DNA of 34,149 nt from Leptolinea sp. UBA5366 (GTDB lineage Bacteria; Chloroflexota; Anaerolineae; Anaerolineales; Anaerolineaceae). The position numbers and the translations under genes are program-made. The stretch covers positions 22,734-56,882 of the forward strand of contig DHPK01000007.1 in assembly GCA_002407845.1 (NCBI GenBank). Reading direction: 5' to 3'. A model generated the notes under the pieces. That model did no database searches, was not told the DNA's origin, and saw only the letters and a list, made by a program, of their open reading frames with translations. Positions 7,170 to 14,370 of the stretch are shown here, piece after piece. Each line of letters starts with the position of its first letter. The stretch's first letter is position 1.

Positions 7170-8063
7170 TTGAGACGCGTTAATAAAAAAATTCTCGACA
7201 CTTATGAACATTTAAATTATTTACCAGTTTTTGATAAAGACGGGAAACCAGGGCTAACACTCGTGGACCCTTCAAAAATCGGTGATTATGTCATAATGAC
7301 TGTCCGTGATCCACTATGTGCATATACAGATGATCCAGCACTTGAAATCGCAAAAAAAATGGATAATTACGAGCTAGCAGGAAAGTCCGGGATTTTTTTA
7401 ACTTATACCGGTGAGTACAAAGGCGCAAAAATTAGTGTAGTGAGCAGTGGTAGTGGTGCTCCCGAAGCGGAGTTGGCTCTAATTGAATTTATGCGGTGCT
7501 CAAAAGCAAATACTTTCGTCCGTATCGGCGGTGCTGGAGCGTGGAATGAAGATGTTCATCCAGGGGATATTGTCATTGCGAGTGGAGCAGTTCGTGACGA
7601 TGGCATGACGCAATCTTACATATGTCCACAATTTCCTGCCGTAGCGAATTATGAGGTTGTCACTGCTTTAATTCAAGCTGCTGAAAGTATTGACTATCCT
7701 TTTCATGTTGGTGTAATTCGTTCAGCTGACAGTGATTTCTGTGGATGGGGTAAACCAGCAGTCGATGGTTACATACAGCCGGAACATACCGAAATAATAG
7801 ATTACTATAATCGCGCTGGCGTTTTATGTGCTGACAGAGAGTCTTCGGCTTCAATTTTCTTGCCGCAATTATTCGGAAGAAGAGGTGGTTCAATTGTATC
7901 TATTGGCGACAACGTGGTTAGCCGAGAAGGATTTTCAAATGGAGCTGGACACCAACAGGCAATTGAAATCGGATTAAACGGAATTGCTATACTAAATCAA
8001 ATGGATAAAGCAAAAAAAACTGCAAACAAAAAATATTGGTATCCTGGATTAGGACTTGGATAA
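7170..8063 (+). CDS. Nucleoside phosphorylase family protein
   Basis: The product (297 residues from this start) belongs to the PNP/UDP phosphorylase superfamily. Visible marks are SGSGAPEAELALIEF, RIGGAGAW, and ADRESSASIF, the counterpart of the nucleoside-binding E-M-E loop in uridine phosphorylase, here without the methionine. Family members split a nucleoside with phosphate into a base and ribose 1-phosphate, or hydrolyse related N-ribosides. I prefer the TTG at 7170, five bases after a GGAGG site. An ATG at 7140 would overlap the permease end by 19 bases and lacks a site. Placement between permease and ATPase genes makes it likely that the imported solute or its product is the substrate. 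The changed EME loop leaves the substrate open. Confidence 0.85.
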   Translation: MRRVNKKILDTYEHLNYLPVFDKDGKPGLTLVDPSKIGDYVIMTVRDPLCAYTDDPALEIAKKMDNYELAGKSGIFLTYTGEYKGAKISVVSSGSGAPEAELALIEFMRCSKANTFVRIGGAGAWNEDVHPGDIVIASGAVRDDGMTQSYICPQFPAVANYEVVTALIQAAESIDYPFHVGVIRSADSDFCGWGKPAVDGYIQPEHTEIIDYYNRAGVLCADRESSASIFLPQLFGRRGGSIVSIGDNVVSREGFSNGAGHQQAIEIGLNGIAILNQMDKAKKTANKKYWYPGLGLG

Positions 8064-8065
8064 AA

Positions 8066-9208
8066 ATGGAGAAATTACCGATGGGTGAAGAAAATACGAT
8101 CGCGCTGTCAGTAAGAAACGTGTCTAAATCATATGGATCAGTCAAGGTTTTAGATAATATTTCAGTCGATGTAGCTGAAAAGGAGATGCTAGTTCTACTA
8201 GGTCCCTCAGGATGCGGAAAGACAACTTTATTGAAGATTATTGCTGGTTTATTGTCACACGAGACAGGAGAACTATTCATTCAAGGAGAAAACGTCACAA
8301 ATAAGCCGCCCTATAAGAGAGATATCGGTTTGGTATTTCAAAACTACGCATTGTTTCCGCATAAGACGGTTTTTGAAAATGTTGCTTATGGGCTGAAAAT
8401 GCGTCATGTAGAGAAAAATGAAATCAAACGCAGAGTGAAAGAAGTCCTTGCTTTAGTCAGACTTGAGGGAATGGAAAATCGTTCAACAAAACAGATGTCA
8501 GGAGGGCAGCAACAACGCGTCGCATTAGCTAGGGCGCTGGTTCTTAATCCATCCTTGCTGCTGCTTGATGAACCGTTGTCTAATCTAGATGCGAAACTTA
8601 GAGCTATCGTTCGAGTGGAAATTGCCCAGATTCAACGAAAATTAGGGTTGACATCAATTTTAGTCACACATGATCAAACAGAAGCATTAACAATGGGAGA
8701 TCGAATTATTTTAATGTATGAAGGAACAATAAAACAGGAAGGAAGTCCCCAGGAGATATTTGATAAGCCTAGAGACATCTTTGTGGCTTCGTTTATTGGT
8801 TCACCACAAATTAATCTATTTGATGCTGAATTTAATTCTGGACTACTGAGCTTTTCGAATATTCACGGACAACCTTTTGATAGAAACCAATTAAAAATTT
8901 CGATTGCTGCGGATATTTCAGATCAAATTAAAGAAGGGCAAAAAGTTGTTATCGGAATCCGTCCTGAAAATTTCAATATCCATTTTTCTGACATAGAATC
9001 ATGCATGATAAAAGGTCATATTAATTTTATTGAAAATCTTGGTTCAGATTTTTATATTCATATCTTGAGCAACGAGAAAGAAATTATTGCTCGATTACCG
9101 ATGGAATATAAAAACCAAGCCATCGTTGGTGCCGAAGTAGGGTTAAATTGTAAAGATGGGGAAATGCACCTCTTTGACATGGAGACAACTGAAAGAATTT
9201 CTAAATAA
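8066..9208 (+). CDS. ABC transporter ATP-binding protein, PotA-like
   Basis: The 380-residue ATPase has Walker A GPSGCGKTT, Q-loop region VFQNYALFPH, signature SGGQQQRVALARAL, Walker B LLLLDEPLSNLD and the H-loop VTHDQ. It also has a C-terminal extension of about 130 residues with a TOBE-like regulatory domain (VVIGIRPENF). This layout is typical of PotA/FbpC/MalK-class importers, so it powers the two upstream permeases. The ATG at 8066 lies two bases after the phosphorylase stop. The ATG at 8081, with GGAG ten bases upstream, is an equal alternative. A longer frame from a TTG at 8036 overlaps the phosphorylase and is unlikely. Confidence 0.9.
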   Translation: MEKLPMGEENTIALSVRNVSKSYGSVKVLDNISVDVAEKEMLVLLGPSGCGKTTLLKIIAGLLSHETGELFIQGENVTNKPPYKRDIGLVFQNYALFPHKTVFENVAYGLKMRHVEKNEIKRRVKEVLALVRLEGMENRSTKQMSGGQQQRVALARALVLNPSLLLLDEPLSNLDAKLRAIVRVEIAQIQRKLGLTSILVTHDQTEALTMGDRIILMYEGTIKQEGSPQEIFDKPRDIFVASFIGSPQINLFDAEFNSGLLSFSNIHGQPFDRNQLKISIAADISDQIKEGQKVVIGIRPENFNIHFSDIESCMIKGHINFIENLGSDFYIHILSNEKEIIARLPMEYKNQAIVGAEVGLNCKDGEMHLFDMETTERISK

Positions 9209-9256
9209 TTTTTGTGAAGAATAGTATCGATTAAGAAAGTATTGAAGGAAAACTAT

Positions 9257-10018
9257 ATGGAAATAAATAATTCTTCTTTGGATTTAGCTAGGTTGAACTG
9301 GGTTGAAGGTAAAGAAATTTCTAAGAATACCAAAACAGCTATCATTCCCATTGGAGCTACCGAGCAACACGGACCTCATTTACCAATCGGCACTGACACA
9401 TTTATTCTTCAAGGGATTATTTCTGCTATTAAAAATGAGATTGGACCTGATTATCCAGTGTTATTCTTACCCTCAATTCCATTTGGAAAAAGTCCAGAAC
9501 ACCTGGATTTTTTTGGGACCATTTCTCTTCAAGCAACTACTATCATTTCTATAATGAATGATATTTGTTTTTCCTTACAAAAACATGGTTTTAAATCCGT
9601 CGTTTTTCTAAATACACATGGTGGGAATCTTGATTTATTAAAAGCAATTCTCTATGACATCAGAGATAAATATGATCTTTTTCCGTATTGTATACACACT
9701 GGAGGTCCTGACGGCTGGGATGGCGTAGACTTTACGTCAAAAGTCTTTCCTGAACTGACCATACCAGAATGCCACGCAGGATCGGTCGAAACATCAATAA
9801 TTGCATTTTTGCATCCGGAATTAGTGAAAAAGCCTGAAGACTATAGCCAAAAAATGGACATACCAGAGTTCCCCTTTGGCTGGAAAACCTCAGATCTGTC
9901 CAATAATGGAGTCATCGGTGACCCAAAATATTATTCTGCTGAGGCTGGAAAAGCAGCCCTTAACTTTGGAGCAAAACGGATTCATAATATTCTTGATCAG
10001 ATTGTTAATAATTCATAG
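9257..10018 (+). CDS. Creatininase-family amidohydrolase
   Basis: The 253-residue product shows the creatininase fold marks. EQHGPHLPIGTD at 36-47 (Glu36, His38, Asp47) and HAGSVETS at 173-180 (His173, Glu178) are the likely metal ligands. NTHGGN at 119-124 contains His121. In creatininase itself this segment is NGHYEN, where the Glu also binds metal. The HGGN form is that of the MftE and formamidopyrimidine-deformylase (ArfB) branches, so it is probably not a creatininase. The family hydrolyses cyclic amides, formamides or peptides using zinc, iron or manganese. The start at 9257 has AAGGA seven bases upstream; a TTG at 9242 is less likely. It ends the operon, just before a terminator. Confidence 0.88.
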   Translation: MEINNSSLDLARLNWVEGKEISKNTKTAIIPIGATEQHGPHLPIGTDTFILQGIISAIKNEIGPDYPVLFLPSIPFGKSPEHLDFFGTISLQATTIISIMNDICFSLQKHGFKSVVFLNTHGGNLDLLKAILYDIRDKYDLFPYCIHTGGPDGWDGVDFTSKVFPELTIPECHAGSVETSIIAFLHPELVKKPEDYSQKMDIPEFPFGWKTSDLSNNGVIGDPKYYSAEAGKAALNFGAKRIHNILDQIVNNS

Positions 10019-10035
10019 ATCAGAAGATTAAGATT

Positions 10036-10066
10036 AAAAGCAATGGAAATAATCATTGCCTTTTTT
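10036..10066 (+). terminator. Intrinsic terminator of the ABC/phosphorylase/creatininase operon
   Basis: GCAATG (10040-10045) pairs with CATTGC (10054-10059) around an eight-base loop, and TTTTTT follows at 10061-10066 after one C. The stem is short but the T-run is perfect. It lies 18 bases after the creatininase stop. Confidence 0.75.
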
Positions 10067-10539
10067 AATTAATTCAAATAACAAAGAAATCTATTAAAGA
10101 TTGCTCCAAACTAATTAATTGATCTTTTACAAACAATCAAGATTGATCCTATTATTGTTAGCATTTAATTTCGAAGTCATAATATCCCTTCAGTTTCTTT
10201 TAGTAATACTTAAACCAAATTTATAAATTAGATAGAATGTTCAACATACCCACCTCCATGGTTCGAAATCTCTATTCATTTGGCAGCAAATAAATATTTA
10301 TATATCCTGTTGAAATGTTTTTAGAATAGAAAACAGGAATGAAAGGATATGAAAACTCGCAAGTGTTATCGTATTATTCACGATTCACTTACCCGCTGCC
10401 TTACACCGAAAAAGCGGAAATCATATACAATTACCTCACTTGAAAATACGATAGGAAAATATAGAGAACATTCAGGCAAAAAGCAGGCAGCTTCATCCTT
10501 TGAAGTACAAAAACCTGACAAAACTGGCAGAGGGTGCAG
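10067..10539. other. Intergenic region before trkA, with candidate promoter
   Basis: This AT-rich 470-base stretch is where the base composition changes to the GC-richer right part of the window. A candidate promoter is TTGGCA (10280-10285), a 17-base spacer, and TATCCT (10303-10308). A short frame starting at 10349 overlaps trkA by about 80 bases and has its ribosome site only one base from the ATG, so I do not call it. I see no tRNA copy or other repeat at this edge. Confidence 0.45.
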
Positions 10540-11895
10540 ATGGATATTGTCATTACAGGCGGTGGCAAAGTCGGAGAGGAACTTTGCCGCGACCTTTCAT
10601 CAGAAAACCATAACGTCGTCCTGATCGACACCGATCCCGACCGGCTGGAGCAGCTATCCAGCACTTATGACATCAAAGGTGTGCTCGGAAACGGCGCAGT
10701 TTACTCGCTGCAGCTCGAAGCGGACACGAATAAATGCGATCTGTTCATCGCAGTCACTCCCAAAGATGAGATCAACATCATTGCAGCGCTGACTGCCAAG
10801 CGTATCGGCGCTCAAACCTGCATCGCACGCGTCCGCAATCCGGAATATTCCGCCCAAATTCACTTTATCCGCGACGAGCTCGGCATTGATCTGATTCTCA
10901 ATCCCGAGCTGGAAGCTGCGCGGGAAATTCACAGCATCATTCAATCCCCATCGGCACTGACCGTAGACCGGATTTTGCACACAGCCATCAGTCTGGTGTC
11001 GGTCACCGTAAACCCGCAATCCGAACTTGCCGGAACTTATGTTCGCGACTTTCGATGGGCAGAGAAAAATGGTCTGATGGTCGCGATTGAACGGGATAAT
11101 CAGGTATTAATTCCAAAAGGCGACACCCGCATTGAAGGAAATGACCTGTTATTCTGCATCGGCACAGCGAACGACCTGAAATTTCTTTATATGGAAGCTG
11201 GTGCCTATCAGCCCGAAATTCGTTCAGTTCTGATTGTCGGCGGAGGGCGAATCACCCGTTATCTGCTGCCGATGCTTTTGAAAAACAACCTGCGCATCAA
11301 GGTGATTGATGTCAATCATACGATTTGTGACGAGCTTGCAGTCGACTTTCCAAAAGTTGAGGTCATTTTTGGAGACGGCACCAATCTTGATTTTCTGAAA
11401 GAAGAGCGGATTGGGGATTATGACGCGATGATTTCGCTGACGAACATCGACGAAGAAAACATGATCATCTCAATCTTCGGTTCCCATTCAGGCGTTCGCA
11501 AAACAATCATGAAAGTCAATCGGCTGAATCTGGTTAAACTTTTGAAAGATCCCGGTCTCCAAAGCGTCATCACCCCGCATGCGATCGTTTCCGATCAAAT
11601 CATCCGTTATTCCCGGTCGCTGACAGCCGGCGGACGCAGCGAGATGCTTTATCTGACCCGCTTTTCAGACGACCGCATTGAAGCCATCGATTTCAAGGTT
11701 CAGAAATCCAGCCCGCTAACAAATGTTCCGCTGCAAGAATTGAACCTGATTGAAAATGTGCTGATTGGGTTGATCATTCGCGGTAAACAGCACATTATCC
11801 CAACTGGGAAAGATGAGATTTTGCCTGATGATCATGTCGTGATTGTGACTACCCACCTTCACATCACTGAAATCGAAGAAATCTTAGAGGATTAG
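10540..11895 (+). CDS. trkA: Trk potassium uptake system regulatory protein TrkA
   Basis: The 451-residue cytoplasmic protein is a tandem duplication. Each half has a Rossmann NAD(H)-binding RCK_N domain followed by an RCK_C domain. The first Rossmann loop is ITGGGKVGEELC near the N-terminus. The second is IVGGGRITRYLL near residue 230, with GDGTNLDFLKEE downstream. Length matches the usual 450-460. The ring of these domains gates TrkH in response to nucleotides. The ATG at 10540 has AGAGGG five bases upstream; a GTG six bases earlier would use up that site. trkH follows after three bases, so the pair is an operon. Confidence 0.93.
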   Translation: MDIVITGGGKVGEELCRDLSSENHNVVLIDTDPDRLEQLSSTYDIKGVLGNGAVYSLQLEADTNKCDLFIAVTPKDEINIIAALTAKRIGAQTCIARVRNPEYSAQIHFIRDELGIDLILNPELEAAREIHSIIQSPSALTVDRILHTAISLVSVTVNPQSELAGTYVRDFRWAEKNGLMVAIERDNQVLIPKGDTRIEGNDLLFCIGTANDLKFLYMEAGAYQPEIRSVLIVGGGRITRYLLPMLLKNNLRIKVIDVNHTICDELAVDFPKVEVIFGDGTNLDFLKEERIGDYDAMISLTNIDEENMIISIFGSHSGVRKTIMKVNRLNLVKLLKDPGLQSVITPHAIVSDQIIRYSRSLTAGGRSEMLYLTRFSDDRIEAIDFKVQKSSPLTNVPLQELNLIENVLIGLIIRGKQHIIPTGKDEILPDDHVVIVTTHLHITEIEEILED

Positions 11896-11898
11896 CAG

Positions 11899-13347
11899 AT
11901 GAATTTCGGCATGATTCGCATGCTGCTCGGCAGATTGTTCTTCGCAGTCGCCTTTACATTCCTTGTTCCCTTAGGGGTCGGCTTGTTTTATCACGAACCG
12001 ATCCAGAACCAAATCGCTTTCGCTGTCCCTTTTTTCGTCCTGCTGGTTGCCGGGATCCTGGCAATCCGCAAACCGGTTGCCAACGACCGCTATTTCATCA
12101 AAGAAGGATTTGTGATGGTCGCGCTGGGATGGATTTTCACCTCCCTGGCAGGCAGTCTGCCCTACCTGCTGATCGGGCGCGGAATTCCGTTTGCCGACGC
12201 TTTTTTTGAGTCCAGCAGCGGCTTTTCAACCACTGGCGCGTCTGTATTCAGCGCATCCTACAATTTTCCTCCGTCCCTTCTGTTTTGGCGGTGCTTCTGC
12301 AATTTCCTCGGCGGTCTCGGAATGCTGATCGTGGTCATTGTCGCCATGCCGCGTCTCGGTTCGGAGGGGGTCTATGTCATGAAAGCCGAACTGCCCGGGC
12401 CGACCAATTCTAAATTGACCAGCCGGGTCTCATCCTCCATCCGCATCCATTACCTGATTTACATCGGACTGATAGTTCTGCTTTTCCTCCTGCTGGTCAT
12501 TCTGAAAATTCCGTTGTTTGATGCTTTTCTGCTCACATTTTGCATCGCAGGAACCGGCGGATTCAGCATCCGGGAAACCGGATTGTCTTATTATGCAAAT
12601 CCCGCAGCTGAAACGGTCATCGCAGTCTTCATGCTGTTGTTCGGGATCAACTTTGGGTTGTATTTTCTGCTGGCTACCGGCCGTTTAAAAAAAATGTTTC
12701 AAAGCGAGGAAATGCGCTGGTATCTGGGAATCATCGCCCTCTCAGTTGCAATCATCAGCATCGATCTCGCTCCGCGTTATCAAAGCTTTCAGAAGCTGAT
12801 CCATGACGTCTTTTTCACTGTCACTTCAACGATCTCCACCACTGCATACGAGGTCACCGAGATCAGTATCTGGCCGGTGCCCAGCCAGGTCGTTTTGCTG
12901 CTGCTGATGTTCTGCGGCGCAATGGCAGGCTCAACTGCCGGCGGTTTAAAAATCTATCGGGTTGCGATCTACATTAAAACGTTTTTCAACGAATTGCAGC
13001 TGACCGTCAACCCGCATCGCCGAACCGTGCTGCGTTTTGACGGAGCGAAGCTCAATGACCAGACCCATCGCAGCATCGTGCGGTACCTGATCACCTACCT
13101 GCTTGTTTTTGCGCTGCTGATGGTTCTGCTGAGCTGGGATACCCCAAGCTTTTCCACTCTTTTTAACGTTGTTCTCTCAACGGTCAGCAACACCGGTCAC
13201 GGACTCGACCTGCTCGGTCCGGCTTATGACTATGGATCCTTTTCTTCCTGGTCAAAAATTATCTTGTCTTTCGGCATGATCGCCGGCCGTCTTGAACTCT
13301 ATCCGCTGCTGATTCTGTTTATCCCCCGCACCTGGAAGAAGGGCTGA
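11899..13347 (+). CDS. trkH: Trk potassium uptake protein TrkH (membrane subunit)
   Basis: The 482-residue membrane protein has the four repeated membrane-pore-membrane units of the TrkH/KtrB family. The pore-loop filters are recognisable as FSTTGAS, GTGGFS, STTAYEVT and SNTGHG, each with the key Gly or its substitute. The third loop is the most divergent. The C-terminus has the conserved GRLELYPLL. It imports potassium, gated by TrkA. The start overlaps the AGAGGA ribosome site located at the end of trkA, so translation is coupled. Its 3' end faces the unknown membrane protein gene on the other strand; I see no clear terminator in the 35 bases between them. Confidence 0.93.
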   Translation: MNFGMIRMLLGRLFFAVAFTFLVPLGVGLFYHEPIQNQIAFAVPFFVLLVAGILAIRKPVANDRYFIKEGFVMVALGWIFTSLAGSLPYLLIGRGIPFADAFFESSSGFSTTGASVFSASYNFPPSLLFWRCFCNFLGGLGMLIVVIVAMPRLGSEGVYVMKAELPGPTNSKLTSRVSSSIRIHYLIYIGLIVLLFLLLVILKIPLFDAFLLTFCIAGTGGFSIRETGLSYYANPAAETVIAVFMLLFGINFGLYFLLATGRLKKMFQSEEMRWYLGIIALSVAIISIDLAPRYQSFQKLIHDVFFTVTSTISTTAYEVTEISIWPVPSQVVLLLLMFCGAMAGSTAGGLKIYRVAIYIKTFFNELQLTVNPHRRTVLRFDGAKLNDQTHRSIVRYLITYLLVFALLMVLLSWDTPSFSTLFNVVLSTVSNTGHGLDLLGPAYDYGSFSSWSKIILSFGMIAGRLELYPLLILFIPRTWKKG

Positions 13348-13382
13348 TCAAAAGACACACGAAGCAGCTCCCCTGATGGATT

Positions 13383-13889
13383 TCAGATCAGACTGCCGAC
13401 CACAATCGCGAATAAACAGCCAATGATGGGGCAGATGATCAGCGGCCATAACAAAAAATGCTCTCTGAAGGTCACTTTTCGAAAAAAGTTCCCGGCGCGC
13501 AAGCGCTCTTCTTCAATTCCGAACGCATCCGCGTAAAAGGCTCGATTCGTGTGAATTTCCAATAAATCCAGCAGGAATGCATCGCCGAAATTCATAAACA
13601 GCGCCACAATATACCCATGCCAGAAGAGGTCCCAAAAACCGACCTGCATCCCGCGGTAAACACGCACGCCATTTACTGCCATAACGAAAGCAAGAAAGGC
13701 AAGCTGAGGCAGATAAAGTTTGTAAAACCGAGCAATCTCTGCCCGCGGCTGCGCCGGCGCCCCTGCCCGAAAGCGCGGCGGCAGCATGTGCAAAATGCCC
13801 CGCGGCATCAGCCGCATCAGATAAAATATGCCTGCGTTGAAAATCGTACCGATGATGATTCCGTCAAGAAGCGCCTGAAAAAGATTCAT
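13383..13889 (-). CDS. Hypothetical integral membrane protein
   Basis: I do not recognise this 168-residue protein. Four hydrophobic segments are visible (about residues 5-27, 58-75, 84-105 and 145-166). A short Pro/Ala/Arg-rich stretch near 38-50 separates the first two, and a charged segment near 110-140 probably lies on one membrane face. A strong AAGGAGGA site precedes the ATG, and codon use is like its GC-rich neighbours, so it is very likely a real gene. It stands alone, convergent with trkH and divergent from the cobalamin riboswitch. No function can be assigned from context. Confidence 0.7.
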   Translation of the reverse strand: MNLFQALLDGIIIGTIFNAGIFYLMRLMPRGILHMLPPRFRAGAPAQPRAEIARFYKLYLPQLAFLAFVMAVNGVRVYRGMQVGFWDLFWHGYIVALFMNFGDAFLLDLLEIHTNRAFYADAFGIEEERLRAGNFFRKVTFREHFLLWPLIICPIIGCLFAIVVGSLI

Positions 13890-14067
13890 ACCCTATCCTC
13901 CTTCAGATGAATTCAGTTTTATTTTTTTATTGAAAGTTTTTAATCAACCTTAATGGTAAATCCTTATGATCAATTGTTCAAATGTTTTTCCGCCTTTTTT
14001 ATCCAAAAAAACCTTACGGCAATTTTCGGAAAATTATGGCTTATTTATAGTCATTTCGGGCACCTTA

Positions 14068-14076
14068 TGGTATAGT
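14068..14076 (+). promoter_or_regulatory. Extended -10 promoter of the cbiFG riboswitch transcript
   Basis: The sequence TGGTATAGT is a TGn-extended -10 box placed about nine bases before the first paired base of the cobalamin riboswitch. That is the expected place for a transcript that begins at the riboswitch. No -35 box is evident. Confidence 0.55.
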
Positions 14077-14084
14077 TATCACAG

Positions 14085-14205
14085 AAATAAGGTTGCCTAA
14101 AGCCCGGATGCCAGGCAACAATGGTGGAAGCTGGTGAATAGTCCAGCACTGTGCCGCAACTGTAACTGATCAGAAAATATCAGAAGTCAGGAAACCGCCT
14201 TATTT
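14085..14205 (+). promoter_or_regulatory. Cobalamin riboswitch (cbiFG operon)
   Basis: The closing stem P1 is AAATAAGG (14085-14092) with CCTTATTT (14198-14205). Within it lie the conserved segments ATGGTGGAAGCTGGTG, then GCACTGTGCCGCAACTGTAA, and the B12 box AGTCAGGAAACCGCC at 14185-14199. The B12 box is diagnostic of adenosylcobalamin-type riboswitches. Binding of cobalamin to the nascent RNA should favour the terminator at 14257-14279 and turn off the biosynthetic operon. Confidence 0.93.
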
Positions 14206-14256
14206 TGGAAATCGTCTTCTCGAGCAAGAGGGCTTTTGACGCGCGAGCTCATAAGT

Positions 14257-14279
14257 CCGGTCTTTGTCGACCGGTTTTT
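14257..14279 (+). terminator. Riboswitch-controlled intrinsic terminator before cbiFG
   Basis: CCGGTC (14257-14262) pairs with GACCGG (14269-14274) around a six-base loop, followed by TTTTT at 14275-14279 and, after one G, TTTT. It lies between the riboswitch and the cbiFG start, about 92 bases upstream of the GTG, so it most likely acts as the off-state expression platform. Confidence 0.8.
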
Positions 14280-14370
14280 GTTTTCCTCCAATCAGAGACT
14301 ATTTTCAGTTATTACTATCGAACCGCGAGATGTCAACTTTTTTCTCTGACGTCTGCGCATTGGAGGAAAT

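Noticed and set aside
10222..10255. Eight-codon minus-strand frame with a strong GGAGG site
   Set aside because: It is tiny, and no gene follows on the minus strand for it to regulate; the site is probably chance.
10349..10624. 91-codon frame before and into trkA
   Set aside because: The ribosome-site spacing is one base, the composition is unlike a folded protein, and it overlaps trkA in another frame for about 80 bases.
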